Source: Algoriphagus sp.
GTDB taxonomy: Bacteria > Bacteroidota > Bacteroidia > Cytophagales > Cyclobacteriaceae
Reading direction: 5' to 3'
DNA: 64,000 bases
NCBI RefSeq assembly: GCF_029254265.1
Contig: NZ_JAQWXX010000095.1
Span: 1-64,000 of the forward strand
The position numbers were made by a program, and so were the translations under genes. Below are positions 26,282-35,665 of the stretch, piece after piece; the first letter of the stretch is position 1, and the number at the start of each line of letters is the position of its first letter. The notes under the pieces are model-generated. The model did no database searches. It had not been told where the DNA came from and was given only the letters and a program-made list of their open reading frames with translations.

Positions 26282-27515
26282 AATTCTCCTTTACCTTGTA
26301 ATTGGATTACAACTTGTATTACTTCTATTTCTGATTTTCCGGAGGAAATCCGGAAATGAAAAGGAGCTTTTAGTGCAGGAGTTAGCCCGGATGTCAAAAG
26401 AACTGGATTCAGCTTTGGCCCAAACCAGAAAAGAGTCCAATGAAAACCTGACTAACCAATTTCAGCTTGTTTTTAATTTCCTTCGTGCGAGCTCAAAAGA
26501 TCAAAATGAGGCTTTAAAATCATTTGGTGAGGTTTTTAGACAGAATGTACAGGATTTTAATAATCTTCAGCGGGAAAAGTTTTCTGAGCTCAACCGTCGT
26601 CAGGAGGAATTGATGAAAAGTACTGAGCTGAGATTGGAGAAAATTAGGGAAACCGTTGATGAAAAGCTTCAAAAGACATTGGAAACCCGATTAGGGCAAT
26701 CTTTTGAGATGGTAAGCAACCAGCTGCAAGCCGTTCAAAAAGGGCTAGGAGAGATGCAGAGTCTTGCAAATGGGGTAGGGGATCTAAAGCGCGTATTAAC
26801 CAATGTGAAAAGTCGAGGAGTTTTGGGTGAATACCAGCTTCAGGCAATTTTGGAGAACCTACTAAGTCCGGATCAATTTATTGTCAACGCCTCTGTAGGC
26901 AATGGAAGTCGGGAGCGAGTGGAGTTTGCAGTCAAAATGCCCGGTCAAGACGATTCAGTATTGCTGCCGATCGATGCCAAGTTTCCTCAAGAATCCTATC
27001 TCAGACTGGTTGATGCTTATGAAATTGCTTCTAAAACCACCATTGATGCTAGCCGTGCGGAGTTATTCAAAGCAGTTCGAAAGGCCGCAGCTGATATACA
27101 ATCCAAATATATTCATCCGCCTTACACCACAGATTTTGCGATTCTTTTTCTTCCCGTGGAAAGTTTATATGCAGAAATTCTGCGTGAGCCGGGTCTTGCT
27201 CAAGAGATTCAAACGACCTATAAAGTAATCGTGACTGGCCCAACCACATTATCTGCGATTTTGAATAGTCTCCAAATGGGTTTCAGAACCCTGGCGATCC
27301 AAAAGAGAAGTTCTGAAGTATGGCAAGTACTTGGAGCTGTAAAAACAGAATTCGGGAAATTTGGGGAATTGATTGAACGAACGCAGAAAAAATTAGGAGA
27401 AGCAAATTCAGAATTAGACAAATTGGTGGGAGCCAGAACCAGGGCGATTCAGCGCAAATTAAAAGATATTCAGGAATTACCTGAAAAAGCCTCTTCGACA
27501 CTTTTGGATGAATAA
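26271..27515 (+). CDS. rmuC: DNA recombination protein RmuC
   Basis: RmuC limits inversions at short repeats and is thought to act as a nuclease-like factor in DNA processing. The 414-residue protein starts with a membrane helix (EILLYLVIGLQLVLLLFLIF), followed by a long coiled coil (about 25-140), then the RmuC core: KSRGVLGEYQLQAILENLL and LLPIDAKFPQESY, with the conserved Asp/Lys pair of a PD-(D/E)XK-like fold. GPTTLSAILNSLQMGFRTLAIQK follows as expected. The ATG at 26271 overlaps the end of the alpha/beta hydrolase gene by 11 bases, so the two are translationally linked, although no functional link is apparent. Confidence 0.92.
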   Translation: MPIEILLYLVIGLQLVLLLFLIFRRKSGNEKELLVQELARMSKELDSALAQTRKESNENLTNQFQLVFNFLRASSKDQNEALKSFGEVFRQNVQDFNNLQREKFSELNRRQEELMKSTELRLEKIRETVDEKLQKTLETRLGQSFEMVSNQLQAVQKGLGEMQSLANGVGDLKRVLTNVKSRGVLGEYQLQAILENLLSPDQFIVNASVGNGSRERVEFAVKMPGQDDSVLLPIDAKFPQESYLRLVDAYEIASKTTIDASRAELFKAVRKAAADIQSKYIHPPYTTDFAILFLPVESLYAEILREPGLAQEIQTTYKVIVTGPTTLSAILNSLQMGFRTLAIQKRSSEVWQVLGAVKTEFGKFGELIERTQKKLGEANSELDKLVGARTRAIQRKLKDIQELPEKASSTLLDE

Positions 27516-27562
27516 AAACTAAAACTCTCTAAATTTTCATAAAAAAAGGAGTTAGAAAGGGA

Positions 27563-27641
27563 TATTTTTGATTGAATAGGTGAATCTGTGCAAAAGAAAT
27601 TGCTTGAATTCTGATTCCCAACGTGAAAGATATTATTTTTG
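27563..27641 (+). promoter_or_regulatory. Two -7 element matches upstream of trkA
   Basis: TATTTTTG occurs at 27563-27570 and again at 27634-27641, both perfect matches to the Bacteroidota -7 consensus TAnnTTTG. The second would start transcription about 20-25 bases ahead of the trkA ATG at 27671. A clear TTG at the expected -33 distance was not found for either, so they are candidates only. Confidence 0.4.
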
Positions 27642-27670
27642 CAGCATCTAAAATCACCTGAACTACCTCT

Positions 27671-29017
27671 ATGGGGATGAATATAGTGATTGCTGGAGCT
27701 GGAGATATGGGTTACCATCTGGCGACACAATTAAGTTACGATAATAAGGATATCATCTTGATCGATACAGATCGCGAAGTCCTAGATTATGTTTCCTCCA
27801 AACTTGATGTTTTGACTGTGCAAGGAGATGCAACTTCATTTGAAGTTCTCCAACGTGCAAATGTCGAAAATGCAAGTATGGTTTTGGCTGTTACGACTTC
27901 CGAAAAAACCAATATCGTTACTGCACTTCTTGCTAAGCAATTAGGTGCGAAACGTGTGATGGCGAGAGTGAGGAATCACTCCTATCTGGAGGCGGATAAT
28001 CTTGCCTACTTCAATAATCTTGGAATAGATAATTTAATTTCTCCCACCATGCTCTGTAGCAGGGAGATTTATAACATGATCGAAAACTCAAGTTTTACGG
28101 AGATTTTTGATTTTGGAGGTGGAAAATTAAATATCGTTGGGGTAACACTTGATCAGAGTAATCCTCTTGTTAATCAGCGGATTATGGATACAAAGTCGAA
28201 TCCGATTTTTGAAGATATCCGGATCATTGCGATTCTAAGAGATCAAAAGACCATTATCCCAAGGGGAAGTACGATCATCCGAAACATGGATCACGTTTTC
28301 TTTGTGTCTAACAAGAAAAACACAGAAAACATTTTGGAGATTCTCGGGCAAAAGAAAGTAGAAGTCAAGAACATCATGATTATTGGTGGTGATGACATGG
28401 CTCTGACTACTGCCTTGAGACTGGAAGGGAAATACCGAGTCACTCTGGTCAACAAAGACAAAGAAAGGTGTAAGTGGCTGGCTGAAAATCTGAAAAATAG
28501 TCTTGTTATCAATGGGGATTATAAAAACATTGAATTGCTGATTGAAGAAGGATTGGAACAAATGGATGCTTTTTTGGCATTGACTGAATCTTCGGAGACC
28601 AACATCATTACCAGTCTTTCTGCAAAAAATCACGGGGTTTATAAAACCATCGCCCACGTAGATACGCGTGAATACATTCATATTTCCCATAGTATTGGAG
28701 TCGATTCATTGATAAATAAAAAACTGGTAGCAGCGAATGAGATTTCAAGATATCTCAAGAAAGGCTCAGTTGATGCTGTATCTGGAATTTATGGGGTTGA
28801 TGCTGAGTTTATCCAATATTCGATCTGTAAGAATAACCGGGTGATCAAAAACCCACTTCGGGATCTTCATTTTCCGGATTCTGCGATCATAGCAGGTGTA
28901 ATTCGCGGTGAGGAAGTATTGATTCCAGATGGAGACTTCCAGTTAGCCTTAAATGACAAAGCAATTGTTTTTGCTCTTCCAGACGCCAAGACTGCATTGG
29001 AGAAAATTTTTCATTAA
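27671..29017 (+). CDS. trkA: Trk potassium uptake regulator TrkA
   Basis: TrkA is the cytosolic NAD(H)-binding RCK subunit that gates the TrkH channel. The 448 residues contain two RCK modules: the first starts with the Rossmann motif VIAGAGDMGYHLATQL and ends in a TrkA-C domain around residues 130-220; the second starts near residue 230 with IMIGGDDMALTTALRL (degenerate glycine pattern) and has its own C domain. The acidic DTDREVLDYV at the end of beta-2 favours NAD. The trkH start lies 3 bases past its stop, so the two form an operon. Confidence 0.93.
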   Translation: MGMNIVIAGAGDMGYHLATQLSYDNKDIILIDTDREVLDYVSSKLDVLTVQGDATSFEVLQRANVENASMVLAVTTSEKTNIVTALLAKQLGAKRVMARVRNHSYLEADNLAYFNNLGIDNLISPTMLCSREIYNMIENSSFTEIFDFGGGKLNIVGVTLDQSNPLVNQRIMDTKSNPIFEDIRIIAILRDQKTIIPRGSTIIRNMDHVFFVSNKKNTENILEILGQKKVEVKNIMIIGGDDMALTTALRLEGKYRVTLVNKDKERCKWLAENLKNSLVINGDYKNIELLIEEGLEQMDAFLALTESSETNIITSLSAKNHGVYKTIAHVDTREYIHISHSIGVDSLINKKLVAANEISRYLKKGSVDAVSGIYGVDAEFIQYSICKNNRVIKNPLRDLHFPDSAIIAGVIRGEEVLIPDGDFQLALNDKAIVFALPDAKTALEKIFH

Positions 29018-29020
29018 GGC

Positions 29021-30469
29021 ATGATCCATTTTAAAGCAATCGGTAAAATCATGGGAGCACTCTTGGTGCTCATTGCACTTTTGATGCTCCCTGGGATTGG
29101 TTTCTCAATCCATTATGGAGAGGATCCTTGGCCGGTTTTGACGTCCTCAGTCATTGCCATGATCATTGGGGTTGTATTATTTCTTTCATTTTCGAAACAA
29201 GATCAAAATATCCGGAAGCGAGAAGGATACCTTATTGTGGCAATTAGCTGGCTATTCATGGCTGGTTTTGGGATGCTTCCATATATTTTGAGTAAGGAGA
29301 TTACCGGTTTTGCGGATGCATTATTTGAAACGATGTCCGGCCTCACAACTACAGGAGCATCCATTTTAACTGATATTGAGGCCATGCCGAAGGGATTACT
29401 TTTTTGGCGGAGTATGACTCAGTGGATAGGTGGTTTGGGGATCATCGTGCTTACTGTCGCTATTTTCCCACTTTTGGGAATTGGAGGTATTGAGCTTTTT
29501 GTTGCAGAATCTCCAGGACCTACTTCGGATAAAGTTCATCCGAGAATCTCCGAGACAGCGAAGCGCTTATGGTATGTATATGTAGGGTTGACAATCGCTG
29601 CAATGCTCCTTTACTGGGCTGGAGGAATGACCTTTTTTGATGCAATCAATCATGCATTGACTACACTTGCAACCGGTGGGTTTTCTACCAAAAATAATAG
29701 TTTGGCTTTCTATGATTCTGCTTTTATCCAATACACGGCAATCTTTTTCATGTTTCTTGCAGGCACGAACTTTACCGTTATTTACTTTGGGCTAGTTGGT
29801 AAATTTAAAATAGTTCTTCAAAGTGATGAATTTAAAACCTATGCATTTTCCTTAATAGCGATAGCCTTAGTGCTTTACTATCCTATCATGGCCAGTGGTG
29901 GAGTCTCAAATGAATTAGCTTTCAGAAAGTCCTTATTTCAAGTCGTTTCTATTATTACCACTACTGGATTTGTCACGGATGATTACACCCAATATGGTGA
30001 GGGGGTGACATTCATTTGCTTTATGCTTTTGTTTATTGGAGGCTCTGCGGGTTCCACTGCAGGGGGAATAAAGTTTGTGAGACATCTGACTTTTATTAAA
30101 AATTCATGGCTGGAATTCAAGCGATTAGTTCACCCTAGAGCAATCGTTCCTTTAATGATAAATGGAGATCGGGTAACCGGAAGAATCATTACTCATATCA
30201 TGAATTTCCTTTTGATCTATCTACTGACTTTCGTAATGGGATCATTGGTGCTCTCTATTATGGGATATGATCTGATGACTTCTTTTGGAGCAGTGGCAAC
30301 CAGCTTGGGGAATGTAGGTCCTGGAATTGGTAAAGTCGGGCCTGTTGACAATTTTGCATTCTTTTCGCCGGGAGCTAAAATTTTCCTTTCCCTGATAATG
30401 CTTTTGGGAAGACTTGAATTATTCACGATTCTGATTCTTTTTACACCGTTTTTCTGGAGAGCGAATTAA
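29021..30469 (+). CDS. trkH: Trk potassium uptake channel subunit TrkH
   Basis: A 482-residue membrane protein with the four pseudo-repeated membrane-pore-membrane units of SKT proteins. Selectivity loops are visible: MSGLTTTGASILTD, ATGGFSTKNNS, TTTGFVTDDY and TSLGNVGPGIG, each carrying the conserved Gly. FIGGSAGSTAGGIKFVRH precedes the third/fourth repeat as in TrkH. Together with TrkA it provides K+ uptake and turgor control. It is followed by a hairpin at 30503-30526. Confidence 0.93.
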   Translation: MIHFKAIGKIMGALLVLIALLMLPGIGFSIHYGEDPWPVLTSSVIAMIIGVVLFLSFSKQDQNIRKREGYLIVAISWLFMAGFGMLPYILSKEITGFADALFETMSGLTTTGASILTDIEAMPKGLLFWRSMTQWIGGLGIIVLTVAIFPLLGIGGIELFVAESPGPTSDKVHPRISETAKRLWYVYVGLTIAAMLLYWAGGMTFFDAINHALTTLATGGFSTKNNSLAFYDSAFIQYTAIFFMFLAGTNFTVIYFGLVGKFKIVLQSDEFKTYAFSLIAIALVLYYPIMASGGVSNELAFRKSLFQVVSIITTTGFVTDDYTQYGEGVTFICFMLLFIGGSAGSTAGGIKFVRHLTFIKNSWLEFKRLVHPRAIVPLMINGDRVTGRIITHIMNFLLIYLLTFVMGSLVLSIMGYDLMTSFGAVATSLGNVGPGIGKVGPVDNFAFFSPGAKIFLSLIMLLGRLELFTILILFTPFFWRAN

Positions 30470-30502
30470 TTTCTCTTTATAGGCTTATCTTAAATTCATT
30501 GT

Positions 30503-30526
30503 CTCCATCCTGAAATCAGGATGGAG
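30503..30526 (+). terminator. Probable transcription terminator after trkAH
   Basis: CTCCATCCTGA (30503-30513) and TCAGGATGGAG (30516-30526) are perfect inverted repeats separated by two bases. A T-rich run (ATTTTTTTC) follows about 8 bases later. The stem is strong but the U-run is offset, so intrinsic termination is likely rather than certain. Confidence 0.55.
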
Positions 30527-30580
30527 CATGATGATTTTTTTCTGATTTTCATTGAAATAGGGTTTATTCTTGTTTGAAAA

Positions 30581-32056
30581 ATGAAAACACACGCATTATT
30601 TATCCTTGCCCTTTTCACTGTTTTTTTTGCTTGCTCCCAAAAGCAAGATTCTCAAATTGAGTTGGATTCTGAACACCCACCAAAGCCAAATCTGGTTTTT
30701 ATTCTCGCTGACCAATGGAGAGCTGAGGCAACGGGATATGCTGGTAATCCTGATGTGATCACTCCTAATTTGGATAGACTTGCATCAGAAAGCCTGATTT
30801 TTGAAAATGCTATCACAGTTATGGCGGTCTGTGCGCCTTGGAGAGCCAGTTTCCTTACCGGGCAATTTCCATTAACTCATGGCGTATTTTACAATGATAA
30901 ACCTCTTTCTACAGATGCTATATCTCTGGGAAAAATCTTTAAGAATGCGGGCTATCAGACTGGTTATATCGGTAAATGGCATCTCAATGGGCATGTCCGT
31001 GGTACTGATCCATTTAGTGGACGCAATCAACCTGTACCCAAAGAACGGAGACAAGGTTTTGATTACTGGAAAGTCAGGGAGGTAACTCATGATTACAATA
31101 ATTCCTTTTATTTTGATGAGAATGATCAAAAGCAATTTTGGACAGGGTATGATGCATTTGCCCAAACCGATAGTGCCATCAGCTATATTCAAAGAAATAA
31201 AGACAACCCATTTGTATTGGTGATGTCTTGGGGGCCGCCGCACGATCCTTATCCTACAGCTCCACAGGAATTTAAGGATCGCTATGATTGGAAAAAAATT
31301 AAACTCAGGCCCAATGTCCCACTTGCCTTGCAGGATAGTGCCAAGCGAGTAATTGCAAATTACTATGCTCATATCACGGCTTTGGATTCTGCCTTGGGAA
31401 GATTATTGGACGAAATTGATCAGGCTGACTTAGCAGAAAATACCATTTTCGTCTTTACCTCAGAACACGGAGATATGTTGCTTTCCAAAGGAGCTTTAAA
31501 AAAACAACGTCCTTATGATGAGTCAATTAAGGTTCCATTGTTAATACGTTTCCCTTCCAAACTCGGTACTTCCTCAAGGAATATATCGAATCCAATCAAT
31601 ACGCCTGATTTGCTTCCAACTCTTTTGGGTTTAAGCGGAATAGCTATTCCTGAAACCGTAGAAGGAAAGGATTTTTCACGAAATTTGATTTCCGGAAACG
31701 ATATTGAAAATGAAGCGGCTTTAATCATGCTTCCAGTGCCATTTCATGAGTGGCAGTTTCAGAATGGAGGAAGGGAGTTTCGGGGGATAAGGACCAATCG
31801 CTATACATATGTCAAAGACCTAAAAGGTCCTTGGCTTTTATATGACAATCAAATTGACCCTTATCAAATGGATAATCTTGTTGAAAATCCAAAATTTGAT
31901 TCTTTACAAAAGGCAATGGAAAAGATACTTGGGCGAAAGTTGACAGAACGAAAAGATGAATTTCTTCCCGCAGATGAGTATATGACAAAGTGGAACTATC
32001 TCTATGATCGCACTGATAGCATTCGACCGGCTAATTATTTGGATGTAAACCGGTAG
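30581..32056 (+). CDS. Sulfatase lipoprotein (formylglycine-type)
   Basis: A 491-residue arylsulfatase-family enzyme with a lipoprotein signal ending FFACSQ. Metal and catalytic motifs: NLVFILADQWRAEATGY (about 36-52), and the formylglycine motif CAPWRASFLTG with Cys at about residue 84 fitting CxPxR. The second signature YIGKWHLNG lies near 129-137, and FVFTSEHGDMLLSKG near 290-304 supplies further metal ligands. Sulfatases of this branch desulfate carbohydrates such as algal polysaccharides. The activating anaerobic or FGE-type maturase is not in the window. No other polysaccharide-utilisation genes (SusC/D) flank it. Confidence 0.9.
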   Translation: MKTHALFILALFTVFFACSQKQDSQIELDSEHPPKPNLVFILADQWRAEATGYAGNPDVITPNLDRLASESLIFENAITVMAVCAPWRASFLTGQFPLTHGVFYNDKPLSTDAISLGKIFKNAGYQTGYIGKWHLNGHVRGTDPFSGRNQPVPKERRQGFDYWKVREVTHDYNNSFYFDENDQKQFWTGYDAFAQTDSAISYIQRNKDNPFVLVMSWGPPHDPYPTAPQEFKDRYDWKKIKLRPNVPLALQDSAKRVIANYYAHITALDSALGRLLDEIDQADLAENTIFVFTSEHGDMLLSKGALKKQRPYDESIKVPLLIRFPSKLGTSSRNISNPINTPDLLPTLLGLSGIAIPETVEGKDFSRNLISGNDIENEAALIMLPVPFHEWQFQNGGREFRGIRTNRYTYVKDLKGPWLLYDNQIDPYQMDNLVENPKFDSLQKAMEKILGRKLTERKDEFLPADEYMTKWNYLYDRTDSIRPANYLDVNR

Positions 32057-32186
32057 CAAATTTTAATGAAACTCCCGAAGAAGAGATATAGACGCAAAAA
32101 GGGTGCAATTTTTCTCTTTTATTAATTCCTGAATTAGTAAAGAAATAAAAATTTAATGTAATTTTAGTTAAATGATTTTTCTGAAT

Positions 32187-33203
32187 ATGAAACGAAAATT
32201 ATTTTTCCTTCTTTTTGTATTATCGAGCTGTTCACTCGATGGTGATTCAGAAAAAAGAATTTCTGAAAGTACAGACTGGGAGATTCTCGAGACTGATTCT
32301 CCATTTCTGGTGAATGTTAAGGACTTTGATTTTTTGACGGATAAAGTTGGGTTTTCTTTTGGGAATTATGTTTTGAAAACTACAGATGGAGGAAAGTCAT
32401 TCGATGCAATCACTTCTTTTTTTCAGCCTGATCTTTATTCGAGCTTTTCTGCTTTCGATGAGAATCATATTTGGTATGGTCTTGATCAAGTAAATTCTTT
32501 AGGCGAAAAGACAATGAAGCTTTTCAAAACTGAGGATCGAGGCATGAATTGGGTAGAATCACCGTTGGGAAATTTGATTTTAACTGAATTAAGTTTCACG
32601 TCAAAAAATGAAGGATTTGCCTTGGGATTTTACTGGAAAAATGAACAATGGCTGTATCAATTATTCAAGACCTCCGATGCTGGTAAAACTTGGATACCAA
32701 ATCTTGAGGTAGATTTAACGGGAATCGCTGCTCAAAAAATTCTCTGGAAGACTAAAGATCTTGGCTTCATATTGTCTTTCTCCGGAGCAGAATATCGTAC
32801 AATTGATGGTGGCAATTCTTGGGATAAATTTACTTCGGGTACTCCGGGAATATCCGGTGGATTTTATCCCGTAGCACAGAATCGATATTTTGATATTCAG
32901 TTTAATCAAACTTTGATTGTAGAAGGGCTAAATCAAACCCCAAAGGAACTAAGTCCGAAAAGGGTTTTTGTATTAACTACAGATGAGAATAAGGGATCAG
33001 GAATTCTTCTCAATGAAGGCTGTCTCTTTAATGGTCCATGTTCCAATACATTCGTCACGACTATGGATGGCGGACTCAATTGGACGAAACATCAAGAGGT
33101 AGCTTACTCTTCTTTTGCAAATAATTATCAAGAGGTAAAACCAGGATTAGTTGTTTTTTACCAGCAGGATACCGAAAATTTTATCTGGATTAAGGCAAAA
33201 TAG
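32187..33203 (+). CDS. Lipoprotein with BNR/YCF48-type beta-propeller repeats
   Basis: From the ATG at 32187 the 338-residue protein has a lipoprotein signal MKRKLFFLLFVLSSCS (Cys about 15). Five or more BNR/sortilin-like turns recur: KTTDGGKSF, KTEDRGMNW, KTSDAGKTW, RTIDGGNSW and TTMDGGLNW, the Asp-box pattern of a seven-bladed propeller close to YCF48/oxidoreductase-like proteins. It probably sits on the cell envelope as a binding scaffold. The ATG at 32172 would add 5 residues and is possible. It ends 2 bases before the stop of the convergent helicase gene. Confidence 0.72.
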   Translation: MKRKLFFLLFVLSSCSLDGDSEKRISESTDWEILETDSPFLVNVKDFDFLTDKVGFSFGNYVLKTTDGGKSFDAITSFFQPDLYSSFSAFDENHIWYGLDQVNSLGEKTMKLFKTEDRGMNWVESPLGNLILTELSFTSKNEGFALGFYWKNEQWLYQLFKTSDAGKTWIPNLEVDLTGIAAQKILWKTKDLGFILSFSGAEYRTIDGGNSWDKFTSGTPGISGGFYPVAQNRYFDIQFNQTLIVEGLNQTPKELSPKRVFVLTTDENKGSGILLNEGCLFNGPCSNTFVTTMDGGLNWTKHQEVAYSSFANNYQEVKPGLVVFYQQDTENFIWIKAK

Positions 33204-33205
33204 GC

Positions 33206-35665
33206 TTAATCCAAAATCGAAAACTGCGCCTGAATCTTTGCAACTCGGTCTTCAATACTTTCAGAGGAAATAGACGTCCTGTTCAATCGATCCACCATAA
33301 TCGGGAATGAAAATGGTGTGAACTGAACTGGATGACGCACATCAATTTTTTGTTGATTCAGCTTTTCCATTGCCAGAATAAATTTATCCTGCTCCACTTG
33401 ACTGTTTAACGCCTCCTGATGTGCTTGTTTAAGCAAAAGGTTATCTGGATCATAGGTTTCAAATACTTGAAATAGGAGGCTTGAATTGGCTTGAATATGC
33501 TTAAAAGTGGTAGGTTTTCCTGGATAACCTTGAAAAACCAGACCGGAAATACTCGCGATCTCCCTGAATTTCCTTCTAGTCATCTCACTTTCATTCACAC
33601 AGTGCATTAAATCTTCCCGCAGATTTTGCATCGAAAAGAGATCTTCCTCCAGCAACTCTTCAATAGGAATCGGACTGTCTGACAAGATTTCAAATCCATA
33701 ATCATTCATGGCCATATTAAGTGAAACCGGGTAGCTGACACTGATGCGGTAGGCGATCAAAGCACTCATCAATTCATGCATCATCAATCCCTCAAAAGGA
33801 TAAAAAAAGAGGTGATAACCTTGTGAAGACCTGTGCGACTCGATTAAAAAAGTATCTCGGTTTGGAACAATCGATAATCGCTTTTGTAAATCTAAAATCG
33901 GTAAAACCTTTCTGATCTCTTCTGAATCACAAATGCCCTGATTGTAAGCTTCCAAAAGTTCTCGAATCTTTTCCGCAAGTTTAGAAGAGAGTGACATTCG
34001 AGCGCCCATCCAACTGACCACATTGCTGGTTTTTTTCTCAGATACTTTCACATAAGCATTCATATCCTTTACCTGAAGCAATTCCAAACTTCTCCCCGCA
34101 AAAAAGAATCGATCGCCTAATTTCATTTTTGAAATAAAATACTCTTCAACTGTCCCTAGAAAGGTTCCGTTTTTGAAGCGAATTTTTAGCATTGCATCCG
34201 AAACGATAGTTCCCATTGAAAGTCGATGTTTCATCGCAATCCTTTTATTGGTTACACGGTATTTACCATCTTCGTCCAAGTTCACTTTTAGAAAATCCTC
34301 ATAGCTTCCCAGAGAATTGCCTCCTTTGGTGATAAAATCAAGCATCCAATTCATCTCCTCTTTAGTGAGGTTTGAAAAAGTCCGGGTTCTTTTCGCAACT
34401 TCAAATGCATGATCTGCAACAAAACCTTCTCCTACAGCCAATGTCACCAAAAATTGAATAAATACGTCATAGGTTAAAACAGGAGGGTATTGAGATTCCA
34501 TTTCTCCTTTTTCTATCGCATCGCGAAGCGCAGCAGCTTCAATCAGTTCTAGAGCATTAGTCGGAACAAAAAATATCTCAGACGGCAAGCCAGGCTGGTG
34601 ACCAGCCCTTCCCGCACGCTGGATAAACCTTGAAACCCCTTTTGGGCTACCGATTTGAATCACACGATCGACAGGTCTAAAATCGACTCCCAAATCCAAA
34701 CTTGAGGTACAAACGACCAGTTTCAACCGGCCTTCATGAAGGGATTGTTCTACCCAAGAGCGCACAGACATATCGAGCGATCCATGATGCATCGCAATCC
34801 AACCGGCCCATTCGGGTTTAGCTTCAAGGATTTTTTGATACCAAATCTCTGTCTGAGAGCGCGTGTTAGTGAATAGAAGTACCGTTTTTCCTGATTCAAT
34901 GATTGGAATGACTTTTTCCAGCATTCGAATTCCAAGGTGGCCAGCCCAAGGATATTTTTCGATTTCCTCTGGAAAAACTGAATGGAGGATAATCTCTTTT
35001 TCAATTTCGGCTTTGACAATATGAACAGGAAGGTCATTCCCGAGAAGTGTTTTTGCAGCTTCTTCAATATTCCCCAAAGTTGCAGAAACAGCCCAACGTC
35101 GGAAGTTTGTGGGACAGATAGATTGAATGTATTCCAAAGCCAATTGTACCTGTACACCGCGTTTGTTACCGACGAGTTCGTGCCACTCATCTACGACGAT
35201 GGTTTGAATGTTGGAGAAAAGCTTGAGATGATCCTTTTGAGAGATTAGAATATGAAGTGTTTCAGGAGTAGTTATCAGGCACTCAGGGGGCCTTCTTTTC
35301 AGAGCAGCTCTGGTCTTTGCGTCTGTGTCCCCATTTCGCACTGCGACGGTCCAAGGTAAGCCAATGACTGTACAGACTTCCTGCATTGCAAGCTGAATAT
35401 CTTGGGCCAAAGCTCTCAGTGGCGTCACCCAAATGAGTTGAATCCCGTTATTTTGGGGCTTTTTCCAAGTCGTTGGATTATTTTGAATGTATTCTAAAAT
35501 CACTGGAAACCAAAGTGCAAAGGTTTTTCCAGAACCCGTTGGTGCATTGAGCAAGCCGGATTTACCATCCAGAAAATCATTCCAAGTCTGAATTTGAAAA
35601 GGAAAAGGTTTCCAGCCTTTTTCTTCGAAATAAGTAAGACCGATTTTAAGTCTATTTTCCTCCAT
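33206..35665 (-). CDS. Ligase-associated DEXH-box helicase (Lhr-like)
   Basis: An 819-residue SF2 DNA helicase of the Lhr-core type that is co-inherited with the adjacent ATP-dependent ligase. Motif I NAPTGSGKTFALWFP is at about 38-52, motif II VDEWHEL at about 158-164, motif III SATLGN at about 196-201 and motifs V/VI in LDLGVDFRPVD and IQRAGRAGHQPG at about 325-355. The C-terminal 400 residues follow the Lhr winged-helix and beta-barrel layout. In other bacteria the set also includes an MBL-type exonuclease and a phosphoesterase and is linked to DNA damage response; here only the ligase is adjacent. The start overlaps the ligase stop by 14 bases. Confidence 0.9.
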   Translation of the reverse strand: MEENRLKIGLTYFEEKGWKPFPFQIQTWNDFLDGKSGLLNAPTGSGKTFALWFPVILEYIQNNPTTWKKPQNNGIQLIWVTPLRALAQDIQLAMQEVCTVIGLPWTVAVRNGDTDAKTRAALKRRPPECLITTPETLHILISQKDHLKLFSNIQTIVVDEWHELVGNKRGVQVQLALEYIQSICPTNFRRWAVSATLGNIEEAAKTLLGNDLPVHIVKAEIEKEIILHSVFPEEIEKYPWAGHLGIRMLEKVIPIIESGKTVLLFTNTRSQTEIWYQKILEAKPEWAGWIAMHHGSLDMSVRSWVEQSLHEGRLKLVVCTSSLDLGVDFRPVDRVIQIGSPKGVSRFIQRAGRAGHQPGLPSEIFFVPTNALELIEAAALRDAIEKGEMESQYPPVLTYDVFIQFLVTLAVGEGFVADHAFEVAKRTRTFSNLTKEEMNWMLDFITKGGNSLGSYEDFLKVNLDEDGKYRVTNKRIAMKHRLSMGTIVSDAMLKIRFKNGTFLGTVEEYFISKMKLGDRFFFAGRSLELLQVKDMNAYVKVSEKKTSNVVSWMGARMSLSSKLAEKIRELLEAYNQGICDSEEIRKVLPILDLQKRLSIVPNRDTFLIESHRSSQGYHLFFYPFEGLMMHELMSALIAYRISVSYPVSLNMAMNDYGFEILSDSPIPIEELLEEDLFSMQNLREDLMHCVNESEMTRRKFREIASISGLVFQGYPGKPTTFKHIQANSSLLFQVFETYDPDNLLLKQAHQEALNSQVEQDKFILAMEKLNQQKIDVRHPVQFTPFSFPIMVDRLNRTSISSESIEDRVAKIQAQFSILD

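Noticed and set aside
28235..28690. 151-codon minus-strand open frame inside trkA
   Set aside because: Antisense to the second RCK domain of trkA, no motifs, Phe- and Ser-rich composition typical of shadow frames.
30872..31372. 166-codon minus-strand open frame inside the sulfatase gene
   Set aside because: Antisense to conserved sulfatase motifs, no signature.
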